NCBI RefSeq assembly: GCF_020531965.1
Contig: NZ_JAJAWH010000035.1
Coordinates: 1 to 32,141, forward strand
DNA length: 32,141 bases
Source of the DNA: Pseudorhizobium xiangyangii
Lineage (GTDB): Bacteria > Pseudomonadota > Alphaproteobacteria > Rhizobiales > Rhizobiaceae
Reading direction: 5' to 3'
Part shown: positions 16,990 to 24,813 of the stretch, piece by piece
Layout: the number at the start of each line of letters is the position of its first letter
Position numbering within the stretch: the first letter of the stretch is position 1
The notes under the pieces: model-generated
What the model saw: only the letters and a program-made list of their open reading frames with translations
Told to the model about the DNA's origin: nothing
Databases searched by the model: none
Translations under genes and position numbers: made by a program

Positions 16990-17285
16990 CACTGCAACTG
17001 GCGTCTGCACTGCTTCTTGTGATGGCGCTGGCGCTCAGCTGGCCGCGGTTCGTCAGCATCTTCAGCGTCAATGCCGGGTCCGCCCCCCTTACGACGATCG
17101 CCAGCACGGTCAGCTTGGCTGCTCTTGGGATCGCCTTTGCCAGCGGGCCGTGGTCCGGCGCGGGCATTGCATCTGCCGGGGTGTTGCTCGGAACCGCAGT
17201 GAGGATCCCGATCCCGTCCGCCGGCATTATCCTGTCGGCGATCAGCCTTGCAGCCCACTTGCGGATCAGCCCCATCGGGACCTGA
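16986..17285 (+). CDS. Small membrane protein of unknown function, last gene of the nas operon
   Basis: A 99-residue hydrophobic protein I do not recognise. It has three or four likely membrane helices (about residues 2-20, 33-55, 58-70 and 76-92) with few charged residues. Its ATG overlaps the cysG stop by 4 bp (ATGA), so it is translationally coupled and co-transcribed with nitrate assimilation, and a strong terminator follows 80 bp later. That context points to a role in nitrate/nitrite handling or membrane adaptation, but no motif supports a specific function. The clean coupling and the codon usage similar to cysG support it being a real gene. Confidence 0.65.
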   Translation: MTLQLASALLLVMALALSWPRFVSIFSVNAGSAPLTTIASTVSLAALGIAFASGPWSGAGIASAGVLLGTAVRIPIPSAGIILSAISLAAHLRISPIGT

Positions 17286-17366
17286 GTCAAATCGAGGGCT
17301 TCACCAATCTCGCGTTTTCAGAAACACGTCGCCGGTTGCCGAGCGACGTTTGCTAGCTTGCGAAAC

Positions 17367-17400
17367 GCAGAAAGCCCCGTGTAAAGGGCTTTCTGCTTTT
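17367..17400 (+). terminator. Intrinsic terminator of the nas operon
   Basis: Perfect 11-bp stem GCAGAAAGCCC (17367-17377) / GGGCTTTCTGC (17386-17396), 8-nt loop, followed by TTTT and more T-rich sequence. Oriented for plus-strand transcription, 80 bp after the small membrane protein gene. Confidence 0.9.
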
Positions 17401-17860
17401 CAATTTTGGTCGTGGGTGGGTGAGGGTCGAGGTCTCATTCGGGGCCGAAACAGATTTCAGGAATATCCAACGATATCGAAACAGGTCAAATTTGGATCAA
17501 TTGTAGATATGCCATCGTGATCAAACCTTCGATCAATATTAGAGATCGGAAACATAAAAAGAAACTTGATGGCTGAAGGGTGAGATGAAAGCCGATTTAA
17601 TCGGCTTTCTTTAAAGATATTTGCGACATCGCATTTTAGACGGCTCGAGCGAAGAAAAAATACTGAAAGGTGACTACTTAGAGGACACCAAGCGAGATCC
17701 CTATATTCCACGACTTGTCGTTGCTGATCGTTTTGAATCATATGAAATAGGACGTCGCTCGGCTTCGCAAATGAGAGGTCGTGAGGCTGCAACTGTGGTG
17801 CCGTCGCGCTCCAGCATCATTTTCAGATAACCCGCCCAAGATTACCCTCTAGGAGCACAA
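17401..17860. other. AT-richer intergenic stretch, no recognisable gene
   Basis: Base composition drops clearly compared with both neighbours. Open frames exist on both strands (plus 17621-17830 from TTG; minus 17457-17792) but neither resembles a known protein, and the first lacks a proper start; they may be remnants. A terminator-like hairpin lies at 17587-17609. The end of the stretch carries the AGGAG ribosome-binding site of the epimerase gene. Confidence 0.5.
17587..17609 (+). terminator. Perfect 10-bp hairpin, possible second terminator
   Basis: GAAAGCCGAT / ATCGGCTTTC with a 3-nt loop, followed by only TTTAAAG. It shares the AAAGCC...GGCTTT core with the terminator 200 bp upstream. 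The short T-run makes termination uncertain, and it is nearly symmetric so it could act in either direction. Confidence 0.5.
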
Positions 17861-18880
17861 ATGACGCATACTGAAGCGGTCGATAGCCATCGCCTGAGGC
17901 AACCGGCAACCGATTCAAACATTCTCATAACGGGTGGAGCCGGCTTTCTAGGGTCTCATCTATCTGAACTTTTGGCTTCTCGCGGAAACCACATTTATTG
18001 CCTCGATAACTTCCACACGGGCAGAGCGGCGAACTTAGCGCATCTAAGCGCCACCAATCGGCTGACGATTGTGCAGCACGACATCAGAAGCGAAATCCCC
18101 AATACGCTTCCGCCGTTCTCGGAGATCTACAATCTCGCCTGCCCCGCATCTCCCATTCACTATCAAGCGGATCCAGTGTCGACCGCCATGATTAACTGTC
18201 AAGGCGCATGGAATGTGCTGCGTCGCGCAGAACAAGACGGAGCTCGCGTTTTCCACGCCTCAACGTCTGAGGTTTACGGCGATCCGGAAATGCATCCGCA
18301 GCCCGAGAGTTATTGGGGAAACGTCAATCCTGTGGGTCCACGTTCCTGTTACGACGAAGGAAAGCGCTTTGCCGAGACACTCTTCACCGACTTCGGCAAG
18401 ACCCGCGGTGTAACGGTTCGGATAGTCCGCATCTTCAATACGTTCGGACCCCGCATGCAGCCTGACGATGGCCGCGTCGTCTCGAACTTCGTCATCCAGG
18501 CTCTATTGGGAAAGCCACTGACGGTCTACGGGGATGGCAGCCAGACACGCTCATTCTGCTACGTTTCTGACCTTATTCGCGGCTTCGATTTGCTCATGCG
18601 CAGCGAGACCGCCAATAGCCCGGTAAATCTCGGAAATCCCGACGAGTTCACCATCGAAGAACTTGCCCATCTCGTCCTCGAAATGACGGGGTCCAAGTCC
18701 TCAGTCACCCGCCTTCCCCTACCTGTAGATGACCCGAAGCGCCGCAGGCCGGACATCAGCAAGGCAAAGGAACTGCTCAATTGGGCTCCCGTCATCAGCC
18801 TACGCGAAGGGCTGCTTCGCACCATCAAGTACTTCGAAGCTGAACTCCGAATGCGACCTGCTACAAGCGCAGCTGAATAA
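17861..18880 (+). CDS. UDP-glucuronate decarboxylase-like NAD-dependent epimerase/dehydratase
   Basis: A 339-residue short-chain dehydrogenase-type sugar-nucleotide enzyme. The NAD-binding GGAGFLG is at residues 25-31, the STSEVYG motif near 135 and the catalytic Y164-xxx-K168 (YDEGK). The segments [19 protein letters not shown] and [22 protein letters not shown], plus the C-terminal [17 protein letters not shown], are typical of the UXS group, which converts UDP-glucuronate to UDP-xylose. AGGAG lies 7 bp before the ATG. The next gene was ugd, which makes UDP-glucuronate, so the pair was a pathway; ugd is now collapsed here and this enzyme must depend on another source of substrate. Other UDP-sugar epimerase activities are not excluded. 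Confidence 0.88.
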   Translation: MTHTEAVDSHRLRQPATDSNILITGGAGFLGSHLSELLASRGNHIYCLDNFHTGRAANLAHLSATNRLTIVQHDIRSEIPNTLPPFSEIYNLACPASPIHYQADPVSTAMINCQGAWNVLRRAEQDGARVFHASTSEVYGDPEMHPQPESYWGNVNPVGPRSCYDEGKRFAETLFTDFGKTRGVTVRIVRIFNTFGPRMQPDDGRVVSNFVIQALLGKPLTVYGDGSQTRSFCYVSDLIRGFDLLMRSETANSPVNLGNPDEFTIEELAHLVLEMTGSKSSVTRLPLPVDDPKRRRPDISKAKELLNWAPVISLREGLLRTIKYFEAELRMRPATSAAE

Positions 18881-18905
18881 ACGCACATTCTCAAAAGGTA
18901 CCGCA

Positions 18906-19228
18906 ATGAACATCGTAGTTGTTGGATCGGGCTATGTCGGCCTTGTCTCTGGCGCGTGTTTTTCGAAGCTAGGCCATTCGGTTATCTGCGTTGACAGCAA
19001 CGAAGAGCAGCTGCCACAAATACGCCAATTCTTATCGATCTTCGCAACATCCTGGACGTTCAGAAGGTTGAAAGTGCCGGCTTTGAACTACATCGCATCG
19101 GGACACCGTGTCGCATCCAAGGGACGGCGTTCCAGACAAACGGGCATCAAGTGACGCAAGCGTCCCAAAATTTCGAATGTGAACATTCCGAAGTCATGAG
19201 TGAGCTTACTGGTTCAGCTGCTCGGTAA
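18906..19228 (+). pseudogene. ugd: UDP-glucose 6-dehydrogenase with large internal deletion
   Basis: The first 37 or so codons (MNIVVVGSGYVGLVSGACF...ICVDSNEEQL) are the NAD-binding start of UDP-glucose dehydrogenase. From 19019, in a different frame, the sequence reads TPILIDLRNILDVQKVESAG, the end of the same enzyme, and continues to TAA at 19226. Around 360 codons of a roughly 440-residue enzyme are missing and the junction (about 19018) also shifts the frame. Read straight through, the first frame makes an unrelated tail ending at 19154. The ribosome-binding site (AAAAGG) and ATG are intact, and a terminator follows, so the ends of the gene were kept while the middle was lost. Confidence 0.88.
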
Positions 19229-19250
19229 TCCCGAACATTCTGGCCTCGAC

Positions 19251-19279
19251 ATCCCGGCTAAAATGCCGGGGTTGTTTTC
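19251..19279 (+). terminator. Intrinsic terminator after the ugd remnant
   Basis: CCCGGC (19253-19258) pairs with GCCGGG (19265-19270) around a 6-nt loop, extendable by two weaker pairs, followed by TTGTTTT. Oriented for the uxs-ugd transcript. Confidence 0.8.
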
Positions 19280-19406
19280 ACGGTTATGCTGCCCCGCCGC
19301 GGGGAGTGCTAACCAGAGGGATCCACAGGCGAACGTTGAAAACGTCATCCTCCGTCAGCAGACACATGATCCATAAGCGGCTCATTTTTGGACGTGTGAA
19401 GACGGC

Positions 19407-20357
19407 CTACACCCTTAAGTCATCCCCGCTCGGTGCGGCCATTTCCTGCCCCAAGCTTACGGTATGCTTTGACACAAAATCCAGCATTGCTCGATCCTGT
19501 ACCTCATCCTGCTCAATGCTATTCAAGGTCGACAGGATTCGATTGGTGACTTCTTGCGACGTAACAGCATAGTTTGAACCGCGACCAATCTTCTCCGCCA
19601 CCTCTTCGTGAGACTTGCTGTAGTAATGGTTCAACTGCAGGTTCGAGTTGGAATAGAAGCGCCGATCCTTGCGACCGTCACGCGTTGTCCGGTAACCCGC
19701 GTCATTGCTGGTCAACTCGCCGTAAGTGCGGGTTTTAAATTGATGGACCGATACCTCGCAAACTTCACACGGATCGACGATGCATTTGAAATTCATCACG
19801 TGCTCGTGCCTGCTCATAGGATCAGCACTTCGTCTTGTATAATTGCCTAGAACTGGTCCCTCCGGTTTGGATTTGTGGCCACTTGTCCCGAACATGTGCC
19901 AAGGCAAGGAGACGTTCGGGAAGTCCTCGGTCGCCGCCAGTGACTCTTCGATAGTTGCGCCCTGTCGCGGCAAGAGGAACTCGTCGGCATCGATAAACGC
20001 CATTCTCTTGAACTGGTCGCCAAAATTGAGAATCGCGTGGGCGAATGCAAAAACCTGCCCATCGAGCAGTTGCTCGCTCTTGGTGGCGCGCACTTGTCCG
20101 GCCCAAGGTATAATCGTGACCTGGGCCGACCCCACAGCCTTTCGAATGGCATCCACCGTACTATCTGTTGAACCATTGTCGTAGACAATGAAGTGCCGAA
20201 CACCGACTGCTTGATGGAACATAGCCCATTCCGCAATGTATGCCCCTTCATTGCGAACGCACACAGCGATGGCAATCCCGTCACGATCGGATCTAGGCAG
20301 CGGCGGGGAAACCGATACGACCTTTATGAGCGACTTTCGTTTTCGAAACCACGCCAT
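19407..20357 (-). CDS. Glycosyltransferase (GT2/GT92-like)
   Basis: A 316-residue protein with a single GT-A fold domain. AVCVRNEGAYIAEWAMFHQAVGVRHFIVYDNGSTDS (about 30-66) is the nucleotide-sugar-binding start, and IDADEF at 122-127 is the metal-binding DxD-like motif. HYYSKSHEEVAEKIGRG near 245 is typical of the GT92-like (Glyco_tranf_2_4) group of bacterial enzymes that add sugars to surface polysaccharides. No signal peptide or membrane segment is seen. GGAG lies 6 bp before its ATG. It faces the uxs-ugd unit and is expressed on its own. Its donor sugar and acceptor are unknown; the closeness to UDP-glucuronate/xylose genes suggests a capsule or exopolysaccharide role. Confidence 0.85.
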   Translation of the reverse strand: MAWFRKRKSLIKVVSVSPPLPRSDRDGIAIAVCVRNEGAYIAEWAMFHQAVGVRHFIVYDNGSTDSTVDAIRKAVGSAQVTIIPWAGQVRATKSEQLLDGQVFAFAHAILNFGDQFKRMAFIDADEFLLPRQGATIEESLAATEDFPNVSLPWHMFGTSGHKSKPEGPVLGNYTRRSADPMSRHEHVMNFKCIVDPCEVCEVSVHQFKTRTYGELTSNDAGYRTTRDGRKDRRFYSNSNLQLNHYYSKSHEEVAEKIGRGSNYAVTSQEVTNRILSTLNSIEQDEVQDRAMLDFVSKHTVSLGQEMAAPSGDDLRV

Positions 20358-20799
20358 TGCGTCTCCAGTGTCAATTCCATCGCGGAATTGGCGTCATTAG
20401 CGGATCATGTGAAACATCACCAGAGCAGAGGCGCCCCAGGGACCGACGGGCCGTCTGATACTTGCAGAACCGGCTGATGAACCCTTTTGTGTACGGCAAA
20501 GCGGCCGTCGAATGCATAGATCCCAAAAACGTCGTTGCCAAAAGATTTGCCTCAACGCGATTCACCCCATGCCGGAACTCAACGCCTACCGTGCCGCGCA
20601 GTGAGCTGCGTTGCCGAAGCTCCGAACATGGCAGTCGCCGGTTGACCAAGCACGGCAAGGCTGACAGTTTATCCGGCAGTCGGATTCCTCCGCATCGTTC
20701 GACAACTGAATCGGGCTGCCAATGCATACTGCGCGCATGACTTCCTGCCTGCCTGTCCGCAATAAGTGCAGCACGTCGATGCGGGGCTCCAAACTCAGC
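20358..20799. other. Intergenic region between glycosyltransferase and AraC-type gene
   Basis: No gene that I can support. A hairpin CAATTCC-N5-GGAATTG (20372-20390) sits just upstream of the glycosyltransferase start and could be an operator or leader element. The rest has open frames in several phases but without recognisable protein similarity or starts. The 5' extension of the AraC-type gene (ATG 20722) falls within this stretch. Confidence 0.45.
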
Positions 20800-21825
20800 A
20801 TGCCCTTCACCAACGAAATGCTCTTTGACCGCGGGATGGTCGAAGCCTTCTATGGTTCGCCTGCCGAACCTGAGGGCAGTTACTATGACGATGATCGCGG
20901 CTTGGTTGTGCGCTCGGAAGTGGATGGCAATTCGTTTCATCAGGATTTAATCCAGTTCGAGCCGGATGCCGTAGCTTTCACCGGCAGCGTTACGCCGCGC
21001 CCCTTCGCGCACATCGGCCATCACCATCAGATTGTTGAGGGGGGCGACTGGCTCCACTTCTGCTTGCGCCTTGGTGGGCGCGGGCTTGAAAGCATCGAGG
21101 ACTACGCTGATGTGGATCAGCCAAGTCGGTCATGCATGGTCACGCGCTATCCTGGCGGCACGAAAATCGAGCGGATCTCGTCTCCAAGCGATGACTGGCG
21201 CACCGCATGTCTGTGGTTGCGCCCTCAGGCCGTGCTGCGCTTCCTTGAGACGACCGCTTCTCACGTGCCCGCGCACCTGTCCTTTCTTGTCGACCCCGGG
21301 CACAGTGACATGCCGCACCACTTGTCGCTGCCGCTTGATGGACGCATGATCTTTGCGGTGAACGAACTCCTGGCCTGTCCCTTCACAAGCGGCGCAAGGC
21401 GTGCCTTCGTCCGCTCGCGCTACCTTGAGATCCTTGCACTGATCTACAAGGCCGCGGTTGAACTTCCCGTTGACGGCCAGGGTGTAAGCGTCACGCTGTC
21501 TCCCGGCACCGCCGAAGCAGTGACACTCACGGCCGGAATTCTGGCGGCAAGACTTGACCGGATGGGCTCGCTGGCCGAGATCGCCCGCGAAGTCGGATTG
21601 AGCCGCACACGGCTGACAGAGGGCTTTCGCGCATTGATGGGCACATCGGTGGAGGCCTACTGGCAGCAATGTCGGATGGACCGCGCTCGCGACCTTCTGT
21701 GCCGCGAGGGCGTCACGGTTACCGAAGTAGCCCAAGTGCTAGGCTATTCCGAGCTTGCCTCCTTCTCGCGCGCTTTCACGCGTGCCTTCGGGATGAGCCC
21801 AACGCGTCTTCGCGCCGCGCGCTGA
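20800..21825 (+). CDS. AraC-family transcriptional regulator
   Basis: About 341 residues from this start. The C-terminal 100 residues form the two-helix-turn-helix AraC domain (MGSLAEIAREVGLSRTRLTEGFRALMGTSVEAYWQQCRMDRARDLL and VTVTEVAQVLGYSELASFSRAFTRAFGMSPTRLR). The N-terminal part is an uncharacterised sensor region. It lies directly before and in the same direction as the uptake/catabolic cluster, so it is the likely inducer-responsive activator of that cluster. The start is uncertain: ATG codons occur at 20722, 20737, 20779, 20800 and 20818 and none has a strong ribosome-binding site; 20800 drops an extension of about 26 residues that looks non-conserved. Confidence 0.88.
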   Translation: MPFTNEMLFDRGMVEAFYGSPAEPEGSYYDDDRGLVVRSEVDGNSFHQDLIQFEPDAVAFTGSVTPRPFAHIGHHHQIVEGGDWLHFCLRLGGRGLESIEDYADVDQPSRSCMVTRYPGGTKIERISSPSDDWRTACLWLRPQAVLRFLETTASHVPAHLSFLVDPGHSDMPHHLSLPLDGRMIFAVNELLACPFTSGARRAFVRSRYLEILALIYKAAVELPVDGQGVSVTLSPGTAEAVTLTAGILAARLDRMGSLAEIAREVGLSRTRLTEGFRALMGTSVEAYWQQCRMDRARDLLCREGVTVTEVAQVLGYSELASFSRAFTRAFGMSPTRLRAAR

Positions 21826-22086
21826 GCGGTCTGCGCCTTCCTTGGCAAGATTGATGCCCCTCTGCAGCGTTCACGCCGATCTCCAGATCGATCAGGCCAA
21901 ACGTCCGTTGGAACAAGAAAAACGTTCGCTCGATCAAGTGTTTTCCATGGAAATGGGAATAGGCTGCATCGGCCCAGTGACAGTAAGTCGTTCAAGAAGA
22001 AGGCGGCTGGCCCGAAGAAACCATTCAAGCTGCCGAGGTCGCAGGGGTGCGCCTCAAGAGCAGCTCCAGAGGAGAAAGTAGTTCCC
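21826..22086 (+). promoter_or_regulatory. Probable control region of the catabolic cluster
   Basis: This 261-bp gap holds no convincing gene. It contains a perfect 12-bp palindrome TTTCCATGGAAA (21942-21953) and a repeated AACG(T) motif (about 21900 and 21921), candidates for a regulator-binding site. AGAGGAGAAAG (about 22068-22078) is the ribosome-binding site of the next gene. No clear -35/-10 pair stands out. Confidence 0.4.
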
Positions 22087-23637
22087 ATGACAACTCGCAG
22101 ACAGATACTGGCCGGCGCCGGCGCCGCCATGGCGTTTGGCGCACTGGGCATGCCTTTGGTGGCCAACGCCCAGAGCAAGAAGACGGTAGTCTTGGCCTCG
22201 ATGGGGCCGCTGACCGGCAACTTCGACCCGACCTCGCACACCACTCTGGGCCAAGGCAATTTCGAGAAGATCGTCTTCTCGCACTTGACCCGCGCGCCGA
22301 TGGAAGAGGGCAAGACCGATATTCTCGAGCCCGATCTCGCTACCAGCTGGCAGATCATCGATGAGCACACCATCGAGTTCAAGCTGCGCGAAGGCGTGAA
22401 GTTCCACGATGGCAAGGTCTTCGGCGCTGAAGACGTCAAGGCGACGTTCGAATATGCCTCGGACCCCTCACGTCCGGCGGCGTCCTATTATCCGGGCCGC
22501 GTGGATGTCGAAGTGGTGGATCCGCTGACCGTGCGCATCAAGACCGGCAAATACGGCTATCCCGCCTCGACCTTCTGGTTTGTCTCGAGCTTCCTGCCGA
22601 TCCTTTCGGCGGACGATGTTGCCAAGCCCGACCTGTTGCAGCAGCGTCCGAACGGCACCAATGCCTTCAAATACGTCAAGACCGAGGGTGACCGCAGCTA
22701 TCTGGAGGCCAACGAAGAGTATTTCGGCGGGCGCCCGAAGATCGACGAGATCGTCTATGCCTATGTGCCGGATGCCAACACCCGCGTGTTGGGCCTGATG
22801 AACGGCGAATATCACATCGCCGAGCGCCTTGAGCCCGAGCAGTACGAGTCGCTTCTGAGCAATAACACCGTCGCTGTTCGCAAGGGCCTGTCGACTGAGA
22901 ACAAGTATCTGCACTTCCGATGCAACAAGGCACCCTTCGACGACCCCCGAATCCGCCTGGCAGCTGCCCATGCCATCGACCGCGACCAGATCCTCGAACT
23001 GATGGGCGACGCGGCTGTGGCATCGAGCTGCTTCGTCTCGCCGATGAAATTCGGCTATACGGAAATCGAGAACTATCCGAGATACGACCCTGAGGCCTCG
23101 GCGCGTCTTTTGGAGGAAGCCGGCTTTCCTGGTGGAGCAGGCCTGCCGCAACTTGAGTACATCACCTCGATCGGCTTTTATCCCAAGACCAAGGAATATG
23201 GCGAGTTGATCGCGGCCATGATGATGGAAGTGGGCTTCGACGTGCAGTTGACGGTCCTTGAACCGGCGGCATGGGAGCAGGCAATCTATCGCGGCGGCGA
23301 CGGGCAAGGGGCTGGCCACATGTGCGACGTGGGCTGGATGACCGGCTCGCCCGAGCCCGATCTGGTGCTGCGCCCGAACTGGCACTCCGGTGCGGCACTG
23401 ATCAACGGGGTCTCGGATCCGGAGATCGACGCCTCGCTTGACAAGGAACGCGGTACACTGGATCCGGCCGAGCGCCTGAAGGTTCTCGCCTCCGAGACCT
23501 TCCCTTTGATGGCCGCGAAGGTGCCAAGCTTCTCGCTCTTCTCGGCTGTCAATTTCCACGGCGCCGCCAAGAACCTGAAAGGGGTCTACTACTTCCCAAG
23601 CGGACCGATCGACCTGAGCAAGGCCGACTTCGCGTGA
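22087..23637 (+). CDS. ABC transporter substrate-binding protein, family 5, Tat-exported
   Basis: A 516-residue periplasmic binding protein of the SBP_bac_5 family. The N-terminus MTTRRQILAGAGAAMAFG has a twin-arginine motif (TTRRQIL) and a cleavage region near ANA-Q at residue 28-29, so export is probably by the Tat route. Family markers include the LATSWQIIDEHTIEFKLREGVKFHDGKVFGAEDV segment near 80-115 and HAIDRDQILELM in the middle. It shares only general family features with the binding protein at 2798-4330, so the two transporters are separate systems. It would bind the substrate of this catabolic cluster, probably a small amide or peptide-like compound. A large hairpin follows its stop. 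Confidence 0.93.
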   Translation: MTTRRQILAGAGAAMAFGALGMPLVANAQSKKTVVLASMGPLTGNFDPTSHTTLGQGNFEKIVFSHLTRAPMEEGKTDILEPDLATSWQIIDEHTIEFKLREGVKFHDGKVFGAEDVKATFEYASDPSRPAASYYPGRVDVEVVDPLTVRIKTGKYGYPASTFWFVSSFLPILSADDVAKPDLLQQRPNGTNAFKYVKTEGDRSYLEANEEYFGGRPKIDEIVYAYVPDANTRVLGLMNGEYHIAERLEPEQYESLLSNNTVAVRKGLSTENKYLHFRCNKAPFDDPRIRLAAAHAIDRDQILELMGDAAVASSCFVSPMKFGYTEIENYPRYDPEASARLLEEAGFPGGAGLPQLEYITSIGFYPKTKEYGELIAAMMMEVGFDVQLTVLEPAAWEQAIYRGGDGQGAGHMCDVGWMTGSPEPDLVLRPNWHSGAALINGVSDPEIDASLDKERGTLDPAERLKVLASETFPLMAAKVPSFSLFSAVNFHGAAKNLKGVYYFPSGPIDLSKADFA

Positions 23638-23643
23638 TCACCG

Positions 23644-23680
23644 CGACCGCATGCGGTGCGTTGTTCCTCGCATGCGGTCG
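23644..23680 (+). other. Long intercistronic hairpin after the binding-protein gene
   Basis: Perfect 12-bp stem CGACCGCATGCG (23644-23655) / CGCATGCGGTCG (23669-23680) with a 13-nt loop, starting 6 bp after the stop codon. No T-run follows, so it is more likely an mRNA-stabilising element than a terminator, keeping binding-protein mRNA more abundant than that of the permeases. The remaining 140 bp before the permease gene show nothing else. Confidence 0.7.
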
Positions 23681-23823
23681 TGACCGATCTTACGCTTCGC
23701 CACACGCGGAGGATGACCGACGGCAGCCGCCCGATGAGATCGACAAGACGGCGCTCATTGTGCGGCTGGCAGGCTTGTAGATCCGATCGCTGCGCGTGGC
23801 AGTTCCTCCCAACAGGACTCGTG

Positions 23824-24813
23824 ATGATTTTCGCCCTCGACTTCTTCCTGCGCAGAATGGCGCAGGGTCTTGTCATCATCGTGCTGGTCGCGATGCTGAT
23901 CTTCACACTTCTGCGCGTGGTGCCGGGAGACCCCGTGCGCACCATGCTGGGACCCATGGCCTCCGCCGAGGTAGCCGAGCAGACCGCCCAGAAGATGGGT
24001 CTGCGTGACCCGATTCCCGTACAATTTGCCAAATATGTTGGGCAGGTGGTTACAGGCGACTTCGGCCGCTCCTTCGTGCGCTCGGCACAAGGAGCCAGTA
24101 CCGGCGGCTCGCGTGGAGGCGCGACGTTTGACGCCTCCAATCGCGCGCCGGTGATGGGGCTTATCCTGACGGCGGTGCCCTACAGCCTGCTGCTGGCGGG
24201 TCTGGCACTGGGGATTTCCCTTTTGATCTCGTTGCCGATCGGCATTGCCGCGGGACTGAAATCGGGGAAATGGCCCGACCGGCTGGCGCTCTATCTCAGC
24301 TCGATCTTCGTGTCGCTGCCAAACATATGGTTGGCCCTGGTGCTGATCTTCCTCGTCTCGGTAAAGGGCGGGCTCCTGCCGGCCATCGGCTATCAGAACT
24401 GGACCTATGCGATCCTGCCCGCTTTCGTGCTGGCGATCGAGCTTTCGCCTGTGTTCATCCGTTCGGCATCGGTCGCGGTGTCAAGCAACATGCTCGAGCC
24501 ATATGTCGCCGCGGGCCAGATCCGCGGTCTCTCACGGGCGCGGATGATCTTGGTCCATGTATTACGCAATGCCATGATTCCGCTCCTGAACGTCCTCGGC
24601 ATCCAGGCCATCGGTCTGCTGCTTGGAAGTCTTTTCGTCATCGAATACGCCTTCAACTACCCGGGTGTCGGCCTTCTGATGATCAATGCCGTCTTCCAGC
24701 GCGACTTCCCCGTGATCCAGGCGATTGCCATCCTCGCCTGCACGCTGCTTGTGCTGGTGAATATCCTCGTGGACTTCGCCGCCACCAATATTGACAGAAG
24801 GTTGCAGTACTGA
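23824..24813 (+). CDS. ABC transporter permease, DppB/OppB type
   Basis: A 329-residue inner-membrane permease. It has the N-terminal helix with LIFTLLRVVPGDPVRTMLGP, the region QVVTGDFGRSFV, and the EAA-type loop YVAAGQIRGLSRARMILVHVLRNAMIPLLNV around residues 225-255, followed by VIEYAFNYPGVGLLMINAVFQRDFPVIQ. A short Gly/Ser-rich stretch (around residues 95-110) after the first periplasmic segment is somewhat longer than usual. The start at 23824 has AGGA 6 bp upstream; an upstream in-frame extension to 23656 would begin within the hairpin loop and has no membrane character. The stop overlaps the next start (TGATG). Confidence 0.92.
   Translation: MIFALDFFLRRMAQGLVIIVLVAMLIFTLLRVVPGDPVRTMLGPMASAEVAEQTAQKMGLRDPIPVQFAKYVGQVVTGDFGRSFVRSAQGASTGGSRGGATFDASNRAPVMGLILTAVPYSLLLAGLALGISLLISLPIGIAAGLKSGKWPDRLALYLSSIFVSLPNIWLALVLIFLVSVKGGLLPAIGYQNWTYAILPAFVLAIELSPVFIRSASVAVSSNMLEPYVAAGQIRGLSRARMILVHVLRNAMIPLLNVLGIQAIGLLLGSLFVIEYAFNYPGVGLLMINAVFQRDFPVIQAIAILACTLLVLVNILVDFAATNIDRRLQY

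Noticed and set aside
17457-17792. 111-codon minus-strand frame in the AT-rich gap
   Set aside because: It spans the perfect hairpin at 17587-17609, has no recognisable similarity and no clear ribosome-binding site; too weak to call a gene.
22468-23559. Minus-strand open frame inside the second binding-protein gene
   Set aside because: Shadow frame of a clear SBP_bac_5 gene.
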